From CAZPDM01 sp964585305 (GTDB taxonomy: Bacteria; Planctomycetota; Uabimicrobiia; Uabimicrobiales; JABWCH01), in assembly GCA_964585305.1 (NCBI GenBank), contig CAZPDM010000053.1, positions 1 to 30,899 on the forward strand: a stretch of 30,899 nucleotides of DNA, in the 5' to 3' direction. Of this stretch, positions 1-8,540 are shown piece after piece. The stretch's first letter is position 1. Each line of letters opens with the position of its first letter. Position numbers and translations under genes: made by a program. The notes under the pieces are model-generated. The model saw nothing but the letters and a program-made list of their open reading frames with translations. It was not told the origin of the DNA and searched no databases.

Positions 1-59
1 CCTAAGCACATCATTGCAAAGATATAAGTTACGGCAGAGGATTGCTTGGGTTTAATCAT
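1..59 (-). CDS. Partial CDS, N-terminus of an unidentified (probably membrane or secreted) protein
   Basis: The minus strand has an ATG at 57-59 with a near-ideal Shine-Dalgarno AAGGAG (66-71) six bases upstream. Nineteen codons are open to the window edge. The visible peptide begins MIKPKQSSAV and continues into TYIFAMMCL. A short basic N-terminus followed by a hydrophobic run fits a first transmembrane helix or signal anchor. It is divergent from the glycosyltransferase gene at 218. Nothing more of the protein is visible, so no function is proposed. Confidence 0.6.
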   Translation of the reverse strand, partial: MIKPKQSSAVTYIFAMMCL

Positions 60-83
60 AAAATTCTCCTTGCCAAGGATTGC

Positions 84-112
84 ATTATAAAGAAGAAAAA
101 ATAAGAAAATAA
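84..112 (-). promoter_or_regulatory. Possible promoter of the partial minus-strand gene
   Basis: A perfect TATAAT is read on the minus strand at 84-89. Seventeen bases further upstream is TTATTT (107-112), which matches TTGACA at only three of six positions. It would give a leader of about 20 bases that contains the Shine-Dalgarno site. The surrounding AT richness makes chance matches likely. Confidence 0.3.
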
Positions 113-217
113 TTATTTCGGTTGATAAATTAAACAAATAATATTAAAATCATTTTACCACAAAAAAATAAATTTACAACGTTACAAAAATTTAATGTTT
201 AAGGTTTAATTATTTTT

Positions 218-1318
218 ATGAAGTTATCCATTATTATCCCTGTTTATAATGAAAAAAATACTATTGCGCAACTTTTAGATATTGTTGCTTCTGTTGATCT
301 GCCTGCAGAAATTACAGAAAGGGAGTTGGTTGTTGTAAATGATTGTTCCAAAGATGGGACAGCCGATATTCTAAAAGAATTACAACCAAAATATAATCTT
401 AACCTTACTCACCATGAAGTTAACCAAGGAAAAGGCGCAGCTTTAAGAACTGGATTTTCTCGTTCTACTGGTGATATTTTGATTATCCAAGATGCAGATT
501 TAGAATATAATCCAAAAGAATACAGTAAACTTCTAAGACCTATTATTGATGGTATAGCAGATGTTGTTTATGGTTCAAGATTTTTTAAGGGCGATCCAGC
601 TAGAGTATTATATTTTTGGCATACAAAAATAAATTATATGTTAACTCTTGTTTCTAATATTCTTAGTGATCTTGATTTATCTGATATGGAAACTTGTTAT
701 AAGGTTTTCCGACGTGAAGTATTGGAAGGCATTGTTATTCAAGAAAATCGTTTTGGCTTTGAACCAGAAATTACAGCAAAAATTGCAGCAAAAGCCAAAG
801 AGCAAAAATTGCGTATTTATGAAGTAGGAATCTCTTACCATGCACGAACTTACGAAGAAGGAAAGAAAATTCGAGCAAAAGATGGGATACGTGCGTTATG
901 GTGTGCATTAAAATACAGCAATTCAACATTAGGTAGAATTATAAAATATGGCATTTTTGGTCTGTGTGCCGCGCTTTCTCAAATGTTTATGATGTTATTT
1001 TTAATGGAAGTAATAAAAATTAAAAGTGAAAATATTGCTAATGTTATCAGCATTCAAATGTCTATTTTAATCAGTTTTACTCTCCATTCCATTTTTACTT
1101 GGCAATATAAATATACTTCCCTTTCTCATTTACTTAGAAAAGCTCTTGAATTTGAAATGATTACGTGTATTTCGTTTACTACACGTGTTGTGTTATTTTA
1201 CCTTCTTTCTCTTATCCCAATTCATTATATGACAAATACTTTATTAGGAATTGCGGTAGCAGTTTTAATTAACTTTATCGGATATAACACAATTGTTTTC
1301 CGTAAAAAAGGAAAATAA
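218..1318 (+). CDS. Glycosyltransferase family 2 fused to a GtrA-like membrane domain
   Basis: The 366-residue protein has two parts. Residues 1 to about 235 are a GT-A fold of the dolichyl-phosphate-mannose-synthase type: it opens with SIIIPVYNE, has VVNDCSKDGT for nucleotide binding, and has the metal-binding DAD in IQDADLEYNP. Residues about 240-366 contain four hydrophobic helices with the GtrA-like start IIKYGIFGLCAALSQ. In this family the first part moves a sugar from a nucleotide donor to polyprenyl phosphate, and GtrA domains are thought to help flip the lipid-linked sugar. The acceptor cannot be read from sequence. The UDP-xylose synthase gene follows after 4 bases, so the two are probably co-translated and serve one envelope or exopolysaccharide pathway. 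The start is the first ATG; only a weak AAGG lies upstream, at a long spacing. Confidence 0.85.
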   Translation: MKLSIIIPVYNEKNTIAQLLDIVASVDLPAEITERELVVVNDCSKDGTADILKELQPKYNLNLTHHEVNQGKGAALRTGFSRSTGDILIIQDADLEYNPKEYSKLLRPIIDGIADVVYGSRFFKGDPARVLYFWHTKINYMLTLVSNILSDLDLSDMETCYKVFRREVLEGIVIQENRFGFEPEITAKIAAKAKEQKLRIYEVGISYHARTYEEGKKIRAKDGIRALWCALKYSNSTLGRIIKYGIFGLCAALSQMFMMLFLMEVIKIKSENIANVISIQMSILISFTLHSIFTWQYKYTSLSHLLRKALEFEMITCISFTTRVVLFYLLSLIPIHYMTNTLLGIAVAVLINFIGYNTIVFRKKGK

Positions 1319-1322
1319 ATAG

Positions 1323-2252
1323 ATGAAAAAAATTCTAGTTACAGGTGGTGCAGGATTTATAGGTTCCCATCTTTGTCAAAAGCTACTGGCTCAAGGCAAT
1401 GATGTAATATGCTTGGATAATTTTTTTACTGGTTCTAAGCGAAATATCAGCAATTTAATAAATAACCCATATTTTGAAGTAATTCGACATGATGTTATCC
1501 AACCAATACTTTTAGAAGTAGATCAAATATATAATTTAGCTTGTCCAGCTTCTCCCGTACACTATCAATTTAATCCTATCAAAACAGTGAAAACTTCCGT
1601 AATGGGAGCTATCAATATGTTGGGGCTAGCAAAACGTATAAAAGCTCGAATTTTGCAATCTTCGACATCCGAGATATATGGAGATCCTAAGATACATCCT
1701 CAAACAGAAAATTATTGGGGGAATGTAAATCCTATTGGCATTCGTAGTTGTTATGATGAAGGAAAACGTTGCGCAGAAACTTTATTTTTTGATTATCACC
1801 GACAAAATCAAGTGAATATTGCTGTTGTCCGCATTTTTAATACTTATGGTCCCAATATGCACCCAAATGATGGACGTGTTGTAAGCAATTTTATTGTTCA
1901 GGCTTTGCAAAATAAAGATATTACTATTTATGGAAATGGCAGCCAAACACGTTCATTTTGTTATGTAGATGATTTAGTAGATGGTCTTATTCGCATGATG
2001 AATTCTTTAGAAATTGGGCCTATTAACTTAGGTAATCCTTCTGAATTTACTATTCTACAACTAGCGGAAAAAATTATACAACTAACAAATTCTAGTTCTA
2101 AAATTGTTTATCGTTCTTTACCTCAAGATGATCCTGTTCAACGTAAACCGGATATTACATTGGCTCAAAAAAATTTAGACTGGAATCCAACTATTCCTTT
2201 AGAAGAGGGTCTTTTACGAACAATAGAGTATTTTAAAAAAATTGTAATATAA
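1323..2252 (+). CDS. UDP-glucuronate decarboxylase (UDP-xylose synthase), SDR family
   Basis: This 309-residue extended short-chain dehydrogenase would convert UDP-glucuronate to UDP-xylose using bound NAD. The Rossmann motif GGAGFIGSHL lies near residue 8. The region STSEIYGDP and the catalytic Tyr-x3-Lys in CYDEGKR are typical of the UXS group; that motif is usually SYDEGKR, so the first Ser is Cys here. NTYGPNMHPNDGRVVSNF and the C-terminal RKPDI segment also match. Length is normal for the family. It starts 4 bases after the glycosyltransferase/GtrA gene, with an AAGGA inside the end of that gene as ribosome site, so the pair is an operon. A shared terminator closes it. A dTDP-glucose-dehydratase-like member is possible but less likely. 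Confidence 0.88.
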   Translation: MKKILVTGGAGFIGSHLCQKLLAQGNDVICLDNFFTGSKRNISNLINNPYFEVIRHDVIQPILLEVDQIYNLACPASPVHYQFNPIKTVKTSVMGAINMLGLAKRIKARILQSSTSEIYGDPKIHPQTENYWGNVNPIGIRSCYDEGKRCAETLFFDYHRQNQVNIAVVRIFNTYGPNMHPNDGRVVSNFIVQALQNKDITIYGNGSQTRSFCYVDDLVDGLIRMMNSLEIGPINLGNPSEFTILQLAEKIIQLTNSSSKIVYRSLPQDDPVQRKPDITLAQKNLDWNPTIPLEEGLLRTIEYFKKIVI

Positions 2253-2292
2253 AAAAATGCACTAGCTTAGAAAAGGCTAGTGCATTTTTTTT
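2251..2292. terminator. Bidirectional Rho-independent terminator
   Basis: The arms ATGCACTAGC (2257-2266) and GCTAGTGCAT (2276-2285) pair perfectly around a 9-base loop. An A-run lies on one side (2251-2257) and a T-run on the other (2285-2292). It therefore ends transcription from the sugar operon on the plus strand and from the ATPase operon on the minus strand. It overlaps or abuts both stop codons. Confidence 0.9.
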
Positions 2293-4183
2293 ATAGAATA
2301 TTTTCTCCAAATCTGACTAATCTCGCACTATTAAATATAATTACAAACGCTCCAAAATTATGGAAAATAGCTCCAATAACAGGAGTTAAAAGGCCAAACC
2401 CAGAAAGAGTTAAACCTGCTGTAATAAAAATAATACCAAAAATCAGATTTTGAATAATAATGCTTCGAGTACGTTTAGCCAATCCAATTAAAAATGGTAA
2501 GCGATCAAGATTATTATTAAGTAAAGCAATTGGAGCACTTCCAATCGCAACATCATTACCTGCCGCTCCCATTGCTATGCCTAAAGTTCCAGATGCCAAA
2601 GCTGGAGCATCATTAACACCATCACCAACAACCATAACTTGATAGCCTGCTGCTTTCATTTCTTCTACCATTTGCAGCTTAGTTTCTGGAAGGCATTCCG
2701 CATATACATTTGTACAACCAAGCTCCTCAGAAACTTTACGGGCAACAGTCCAACGATCCCCAGTTAGCATGGTAATTTGACGACATCCCATTTTTTTAAG
2801 ATCTTCTGTGCATTTGCGAGCTTCTGGACGTGTTTTGTCTTCTAATCCGATCCACCCTAAACATTTTCCATTTTCAGAAATATAAAGGGTACTATATTCA
2901 GCGGAAGTTTCAATATCTTTTGCTTGCAAAGCAACAAAATTTACAGCTTCCTCTCGTAACCAACTTTCTCGTCCTACAAGTACAATATTTTGGCGAATTC
3001 GAGCGCGAACACCTTTTCCAGCAATTTCTTTAAAGTCTCCTGGTTCAATTAGAGTAATATTTGCTTTTTTAGCAACTTCTACAACAGCTTTAGCCAAAGG
3101 ATGGTTGCTAAATTGTTCTGCTGACGCAGCGATTTCTAATAAATGAGCAGGATCTACACCTTTACCAGGATTTAAACGTGTTACGGTAAGATTGCCAGTT
3201 GTGATAGTCCCTGTTTTATCGAAAACTACAGCATTAATCGTAGTTGCAATCTCTAAAGTTCCTACATCTTTAATGAGGATTCCTAAACGGGCAGCGCAAG
3301 ATAAAGCTGCGACTAAAGCAGTAGGTGTTGCTAAAATAAGTGCGGATGGGCAAGTTACGACCATAGCTGTAATAGCACGATTTAGATCGCGAGAAAAGAA
3401 AAGAATCAACGCGGCTAACATTAAAATAGTCGGAGTGTACCAACCAACATGTTTATCAATTAACCGCATGATTGGAATTCGAGTTATTTCAGCCTTGAGA
3501 ATTAATTCTTTTACTTTTCCTAATGTGGTTTGTTCGCCAATTCTTGTTACTTTAATTTCTAAAACGCCAGTCAAGTTACTTGTACCAGCAAAAACTTCAC
3601 TACCAGAAGATTTTTCAACAGGTAAAGATTCTCCTGTTATTTCTGCCTGCCGAACAGCAGAGTTTCCAGAGATAACTTCTCCATCACTGGGAATATTTTC
3701 TCCAGGACGAACTCGAACAATATCACCAGCTTTAAGATTACTAACTGGAATAAGTTCTTCCTTTCCTTCTGGAGTAATACGATAGGCTTCTTGCGGAGCA
3801 AGTTTAATGAGTTCTTCTATTGCTTGACGTGCTCCTAATGCAGTGCGAGATTGTAATTGCTCTGCTAAAAGCATGAAAAAGGCTACTAATCCAGCCGTTT
3901 GATATTGTTGAATTGCAAAAGATGCAATAACTGCTAAAGCAGCAAGCTCAGTCATTTTGACGCTGCCTAGACGTAAAGATGTAATTGCTTGTGATATGAC
4001 TGGAATTGCTAAGATTAAAGCACCTAAAAAAGCACAAAGCGCAGCAATATCTTTGCTATGTAGAAAAAAAACATCAAGGATAAAGGAATTGAGAATTAAA
4101 ACGCCGCCTAAAAATGTCCCAAAAATTTGCCATAAAATACGGCTTTCTTGGTGTTCCATTTTTCCAATTGTTTCCTTTGCCAC
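2291..4183 (-). CDS. Heavy-metal-type (P1B) P-type ATPase with CPS motif
   Basis: The 630-residue pump has the full P-type catalytic set: TGES at 183-186 (actuator), DKTGT at 322-326 (phosphorylated Asp), HP at 361-362, TGDR at 474-477 and GDGVNDAP from 520. The transmembrane metal-site motif is TCPSAL (CPS, 278-280), not the common CPC, CPH or SPC. The last helix has HNFGAFVIIFNSARL, typical of P1B pumps. There is no N-terminal HMA or His-rich metal-binding domain; helices begin near residue 18. The metal cannot be assigned. It is the last gene of a four-gene operon with three SPFH genes. The start is GTG at 4181-4183, supported by a strong AAGGAGG seven bases upstream, within the end of the preceding gene. 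Confidence 0.9.
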   Translation of the reverse strand: MAKETIGKMEHQESRILWQIFGTFLGGVLILNSFILDVFFLHSKDIAALCAFLGALILAIPVISQAITSLRLGSVKMTELAALAVIASFAIQQYQTAGLVAFFMLLAEQLQSRTALGARQAIEELIKLAPQEAYRITPEGKEELIPVSNLKAGDIVRVRPGENIPSDGEVISGNSAVRQAEITGESLPVEKSSGSEVFAGTSNLTGVLEIKVTRIGEQTTLGKVKELILKAEITRIPIMRLIDKHVGWYTPTILMLAALILFFSRDLNRAITAMVVTCPSALILATPTALVAALSCAARLGILIKDVGTLEIATTINAVVFDKTGTITTGNLTVTRLNPGKGVDPAHLLEIAASAEQFSNHPLAKAVVEVAKKANITLIEPGDFKEIAGKGVRARIRQNIVLVGRESWLREEAVNFVALQAKDIETSAEYSTLYISENGKCLGWIGLEDKTRPEARKCTEDLKKMGCRQITMLTGDRWTVARKVSEELGCTNVYAECLPETKLQMVEEMKAAGYQVMVVGDGVNDAPALASGTLGIAMGAAGNDVAIGSAPIALLNNNLDRLPFLIGLAKRTRSIIIQNLIFGIIFITAGLTLSGFGLLTPVIGAIFHNFGAFVIIFNSARLVRFGENIL

Positions 4184-4185
4184 GA

Positions 4186-5277
4186 TTAGTCCTCCTTTGG
4201 TGCTTGAATTCTATATAAATCAGGATTGCGATTTAAGTGAATACGTACTTCTCTTTCAGAGACCTTGTTGGCAAAAAGGAAAATTTCTTGCAATTTTTCG
4301 TTTAATTTTTCGACGATTTGTTGATAATGTCGTTCTCTGAAAATAGGACTTTGATCTACATTAGAAAGAAGTAAACTTTTAAAATAACTGGCATCGCTTT
4401 CTGCTTCTTTTTGAATTTGTAAAGCATAATTATCTGCCTTTGCAATAATTTCAGCTTTTTCACCAATTGCTCTATTGATGAGTTGTTCATAATAATTGTT
4501 TGCTTCAGCGATTTTTCTATCTTGTTCTGCTTTGGCTTTTAATACACTATCAAAAACTTCTTGTACCTGACGTGGTGGAACAACTTGAACCACTGCAAAA
4601 CCTTGAATTTCAATACCTGTTTCCAGCGAATCTAATTGATTTTGAGCTAGTTTTTTTACTTCCGGGCCAATTTTATCAATCAAATTTCCTAATACAGCAT
4701 CTTCAGGAATAGTACAATTTGAAATGACTTTTAGAATACAATTGCAGATAACGCTATGAATAACTTTTGCGCAATCGCTATGTTTTACATGATATAAATA
4801 AGTATCAGTTATAAGATAACGGAGTTGCCAACGACAATGAATAATATTAACATCTCCGGTTAGGCAATATCCATCGAATTCAGGATCAAGTGTTTCGACT
4901 TTACTAGTTGCCTTAATATCTTCCTGATACCAGAAGTCATTCATAATGTCTGATTCACCATCCATTAGTTTTATTTCGTGTGTAGGAACTTTGATGACTT
5001 CACTAAAAGGATATGGCCAAGTCCAATGAAGACCAGGTTTAAGTACACGATCTACTAAACTCCCTTGGATTTTTCCAAATCGCAAAACCATAGCTTCTTG
5101 ATTTTGTTCTACCGTAAAAATTCCAGAAGAAAGAAACAGAATAACCAATAAAATCATAATTCCTTTTAGTATTTTTAAGCTAAGATTTAAAGCTTCTGCT
5201 AAAGATTGGCTTGCTGGATCCAAAGATTCTGCTTCTTTTTTTTCAAGCAAAGATGGGTTTTCATTCTTCTCAGCCAT
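4186..5277 (-). CDS. SPFH/band 7 protein, HflK-like (third SPFH of the operon)
   Basis: The 363-residue protein has a cytoplasmic N-terminal segment, one transmembrane helix at about residues 37-55, and an SPFH domain beginning at IFTVEQNQEAMVLRFG. The sequence LKPGLHWTWPYPF and the strand motif LTGDVNIIHCRWQLRY match HflK/HflC families. A long Ala/Glu/Lys-rich coiled coil follows (about 225-310), as in proteins that assemble SPFH rings. In characterised relatives HflK and HflC form a membrane cage around the protease FtsH, with most mass in the periplasm. The gene sits one base from the HflC-like gene upstream and two bases from the ATPase downstream. An AGGA lies seven bases before its ATG. 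Its partner is inferred to be the pump because no ftsH is present in the window. Confidence 0.82.
   Translation of the reverse strand: MAEKNENPSLLEKKEAESLDPASQSLAEALNLSLKILKGIMILLVILFLSSGIFTVEQNQEAMVLRFGKIQGSLVDRVLKPGLHWTWPYPFSEVIKVPTHEIKLMDGESDIMNDFWYQEDIKATSKVETLDPEFDGYCLTGDVNIIHCRWQLRYLITDTYLYHVKHSDCAKVIHSVICNCILKVISNCTIPEDAVLGNLIDKIGPEVKKLAQNQLDSLETGIEIQGFAVVQVVPPRQVQEVFDSVLKAKAEQDRKIAEANNYYEQLINRAIGEKAEIIAKADNYALQIQKEAESDASYFKSLLLSNVDQSPIFRERHYQQIVEKLNEKLQEIFLFANKVSEREVRIHLNRNPDLYRIQAPKED
4191..4197 (-). promoter_or_regulatory. Ribosome binding site that sets the GTG start of the ATPase
   Basis: AAGGAGG on the minus strand lies seven bases before the GTG at 4183 and inside the last codons of the upstream SPFH gene, whose TAA is at 4186-4188. 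This supports GTG as the true start and suggests translational coupling of pump and SPFH protein. Confidence 0.75.
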
Positions 5278-5278
5278 A

Positions 5279-6580
5279 CTAATTTCCTTTTTCTTGAGAT
5301 GAGGCAGAATCTGTTGGGAGCGTATTTACTTTAATTGGAGTTGTTGAAGTTGCTGTAGGAATATTTTCTACTGTGGTAGAACTTTCTTCTTTAGGCAATG
5401 TGGCAGGAACAGTTTCGTTTTGGCTAGGATTTTCGATTTGTGGTGTTGGAGTATCGGATTTTTTTAGTGTTGGATCATCGGATTTTGGTATTACACTCTT
5501 TTCTTGATTGGTATTTTGATTATTATTTGAATCAGATGGATTAGTTGTAGGTGTTTGTAAGTTTGTAGGAGTGTCGATTTTTTTTGCATTTTCTTTCTCA
5601 TTTGAATTATTTTTATCCTTGGCATTTAAATTAAATTTGTCATGCAATAAATCAAATGGAGATGTTCGTGTGTCCAAAACAATTGTAATTTTATTATTCT
5701 CGCTAAGTAATTTTTGTAGAGAATCTAATTTTCTTAACCATAATGCTAAATCTTGATCTTTTTCAAAAATAGCATAGTATTCCGCAGCAGCAGCATCACC
5801 TTTTCCCCGTCTTCTTTTGGCTTCTGCTTGGGCTTCAATTAGAGTTTCTTCGCGTTTTGCATCTGCTTGTGCGCGTATTTCTTTGGCTTTACCTTCCCCT
5901 TTGGAGCGGAAACTTTGAATACTACGATTGCGTTCTTCTTTCATTCGATCAAAGACGGCTTTTGTTGTATCCTTTGGCAATTCTAATCGTTGAATTCCAA
6001 GTATATCTACAACAATTCCCATGCTGGACTTTACGCCAGCCATTTGATTTCGTCCATCACTTTGCAAACCATCATTGAGCAATTTTTTGACATCCGACTC
6101 AATATTTGCAAGTTGAATGTCTTTAGGATCCACAGAAACAAGATTTTTAAAGGAATGTTTTCCTAATACGCTATTCATATAATGTCGCAGCATAGCTTCA
6201 ATATTTTTTTGCGCGTTTTTTATTGTTCCTGCTCTACTTAAAAATAAAATAGGGTCTTCTATACGCCAGCCAATATATGTTTCAATGATAATATTCTTAC
6301 TATCAGAGGTATAAGTTTGCTCTAATTTGCCTGAAAAGATTTGGACTCTCGCATCAAAAGTGAAATAATCTTGAAAAGGATATGGAAATTTCCAATATAA
6401 TCCAGGTTCTTTAATTGCTTGGGTAGGTTTTCCAAAAGTTGTAACGACTGCAATTTGAGTAACTCTAACTTGGAATGTTACCAAATAAAACAATAAAACG
6501 GCGGCCAAAATCGCCGCAACGATGATGGTAAATATTTTTTGGTTGTTGGCTAGTTTGGCAGATTTCATATTACTTTCCAT
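5279..6580 (-). CDS. hflC: HflC-like SPFH protein with a long Thr/Pro/Ser/Asn-rich tail
   Basis: The 433-residue protein has a transmembrane helix at about 17-36, then an SPFH domain (TQIAVVTTFGKPTQAIKEPG) and the HflC signature FDRMKEERNRSIQSFRSKG before the coiled coil. Core length and order match HflC. Residues about 317-433 are an added low-complexity tail rich in Thr, Pro, Ser, Asn and Lys, probably disordered and on the same side as the SPFH domain. The gene overlaps the upstream fusion gene by 11 bases. The listed start is the first ATG (6580). An alternative ATG at 6568, just after GGAAAG and overlapping the upstream stop as TAATATG, has the better ribosome site and would remove four residues. 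Confidence 0.85.
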   Translation of the reverse strand: MESNMKSAKLANNQKIFTIIVAAILAAVLLFYLVTFQVRVTQIAVVTTFGKPTQAIKEPGLYWKFPYPFQDYFTFDARVQIFSGKLEQTYTSDSKNIIIETYIGWRIEDPILFLSRAGTIKNAQKNIEAMLRHYMNSVLGKHSFKNLVSVDPKDIQLANIESDVKKLLNDGLQSDGRNQMAGVKSSMGIVVDILGIQRLELPKDTTKAVFDRMKEERNRSIQSFRSKGEGKAKEIRAQADAKREETLIEAQAEAKRRRGKGDAAAAEYYAIFEKDQDLALWLRKLDSLQKLLSENNKITIVLDTRTSPFDLLHDKFNLNAKDKNNSNEKENAKKIDTPTNLQTPTTNPSDSNNNQNTNQEKSVIPKSDDPTLKKSDTPTPQIENPSQNETVPATLPKEESSTTVENIPTATSTTPIKVNTLPTDSASSQEKGN

Positions 6581-8495
6581 TTTCTACTTTATTTAAATCT
6601 AATTGCATAAGATCAGAACTTAGTTTATCTTCAAAATTAAGAACATCTATTTCTTTTCTATTTTCTGGCATAGCCATAACATAGACTCTCTTGCTTGGCA
6701 AATTTTCTTCTATCAATTTTAGATATTTTCTTGCCAAATATAATTGGCCTGCTTTTTTATAGGTACTGGAATAATTTTTAAAAGCATCGGCTTCTGCAGA
6801 TGTGATTTTTTGTCGTTCATTTTGGTATTTATCCGCTTCTAATAAAATTTTCTGGGCATTAGCTTCTGCCATTGGCAAAATTTCATTGCGATACTTTTCA
6901 GCTTCTAAAATTTTTGTTTGCATTTCTTCCATAGCGGCTAATTCTGCTTCAAAATCTGCAGCTACTATAAAAGGAACATGCACATTTTCAATACCTACTA
7001 ATTCAATAGCAATACCTAATTTTTCTTGATCGCAAGTTTTTTGAATGCGGCTTTTTAAATTATGGCAAATTTCTAATCTATTGCCATAAAATATTTCTGG
7101 CATTGTAGTAGAAACTAATACTTGAGTGATTTCGCGGTTTGCAATAGCTTCCAACAAATCTTTTGGGTTAGAATGGTTGTGGCTGTATTCTAAAACGTTT
7201 GCAATTCTATAATGTAAAAACATATCAATAAGAATAAGATTGATAGGCAATCCTTCTATAGTTTGATTTGAATTTTCAGGAACATGAACTGTTATATAAT
7301 ATCCTTCATCCCCATGCCCATGTTCTTTAGAAAATAGGATGGCTTTTTTGGCTTCTGATTTTTGGTTTCCATGATTGTGTTTATGTTTGTCTGTTTTGAG
7401 ATCGCTATCCTCATCCTCTGAATGTAAACCTATTGTTAATTTATGAAGGCTTTTAACAGGATAAAAATATGCAATTTCAATAGGCCAGGGCCATTTTAAA
7501 TGTAGCCCTGAATCCATAACAGCATTTTCCACAGGACGTCCAAAACGTTCTAAAATAGCTTGTTCTTTTGGACCAACAACAACAATGCAATTGAGAAAAT
7601 ATAAGACAATCAATTGAAATAAAATCAATGGAGCAATGGCTTTTTCCATAAAACGATAAAACCATGTTTCTGATACTTTGAATCCAAATTGATAATCAAG
7701 TGTTTGTGCTGCTGTTTTTAAAATACCTTTAGAACTTGTGCAAATCTCTAGGAAACGGCTATCATAAGGTGGATGAACTTCTTGTTCTGCTACTCTTGGG
7801 CGGTAAAAATCTAAAATTAAATTTAGATTCATTTCAATACCTATAATACCAATCAAAATGGAAATTACCATGGGTAAATAGCGTTCTACGATTGTTATTT
7901 CCATTTCTGTCATAGCAACCGATATACTACATGCAAACGCTGCAAGTGCATTCATCAAGAGATAGCTTCCTCCAGCTTTAAGTAATCTCCATGTTTTTTC
8001 TCTGGCTAATCCTACTGCATATTTGGCAATTAGTAATGAAAAAAATGCAAAACCAGCTAAAAATGCTGCACATAGAGAACCATTTTGGATAGATGTACTA
8101 TTAGTAAGTGATTTTCGGAATAACCAAATACTTGCGATAATAAAACTTATTCCTATAATAGCTGTCGCAATAGGCATAATCCATTTTTCAAAGAATAGAA
8201 AACGACTACGTGCTGTAAATTCATCAATCTCTTCATCCTGAAAAATGGTTTTCTCTCCATTTTTTACTTGTTGTTCGAACATTTCTTCTTCATGCATCAT
8301 TCTTTTTTGGCGAGCATGAAGTAATATCAAAAACCATAAAATAAAACCACCTAAAAAATGCCAAGCTTCTACAAAAACTGATTGTGATTGGGTCCAATAC
8401 GAAAGAATGAACATAAGGCAGGAGAAGAAAAATCCTACTAAAATTCCGTATAAAGCAACCCATTCTGTTTTTTTATAAGATGCTATACTTTCCAT
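6570..8495 (-). CDS. Seven-TM protein fused to an SPFH/HflK domain with a His-rich insert
   Basis: The 641-residue protein is much longer than HflK (about 420). Its first 240 residues contain six hydrophobic helices (about 14-34, 46-60, 105-127, 139-159, 176-195, 205-228) that I cannot assign to a family. A seventh helix (about 286-305) leads into an HflK-type SPFH domain: VVVGPKEQAILERFG and DSGLHLKWPWPIE. Between SPFH strands, residues 358-396 form an acidic/His-rich insert (HSEDEDSD, KHKHNHGN, EHGHGDEG) with six His, which could bind metal. A coiled coil and the end segment RVYVMAMPENRKEIDVLNFEDKL, which recalls the HflK C-terminus, follow. It is the first gene of the operon ending in the metal-type ATPase. 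No strong ribosome site is seen before its ATG. Confidence 0.8.
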   Translation of the reverse strand: MESIASYKKTEWVALYGILVGFFFSCLMFILSYWTQSQSVFVEAWHFLGGFILWFLILLHARQKRMMHEEEMFEQQVKNGEKTIFQDEEIDEFTARSRFLFFEKWIMPIATAIIGISFIIASIWLFRKSLTNSTSIQNGSLCAAFLAGFAFFSLLIAKYAVGLAREKTWRLLKAGGSYLLMNALAAFACSISVAMTEMEITIVERYLPMVISILIGIIGIEMNLNLILDFYRPRVAEQEVHPPYDSRFLEICTSSKGILKTAAQTLDYQFGFKVSETWFYRFMEKAIAPLILFQLIVLYFLNCIVVVGPKEQAILERFGRPVENAVMDSGLHLKWPWPIEIAYFYPVKSLHKLTIGLHSEDEDSDLKTDKHKHNHGNQKSEAKKAILFSKEHGHGDEGYYITVHVPENSNQTIEGLPINLILIDMFLHYRIANVLEYSHNHSNPKDLLEAIANREITQVLVSTTMPEIFYGNRLEICHNLKSRIQKTCDQEKLGIAIELVGIENVHVPFIVAADFEAELAAMEEMQTKILEAEKYRNEILPMAEANAQKILLEADKYQNERQKITSAEADAFKNYSSTYKKAGQLYLARKYLKLIEENLPSKRVYVMAMPENRKEIDVLNFEDKLSSDLMQLDLNKVENGK

Positions 8496-8540
8496 AATTT
8501 TTTTCTCAAACTATTTCTAATAAAATTTAAACTAAATGAA

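Noticed and set aside
3192..3785. Long plus-strand open frame opposite the ATPase gene
   Set aside because: It mirrors conserved P-type ATPase codons on the minus strand and has no recognisable protein features or ribosome site.
2291..8495. KdpB-like potassium ATPase or copper CopA identity for the pump
   Set aside because: No Kdp partners, no CPC motif and no HMA domain are present; only a general P1B assignment is supported.
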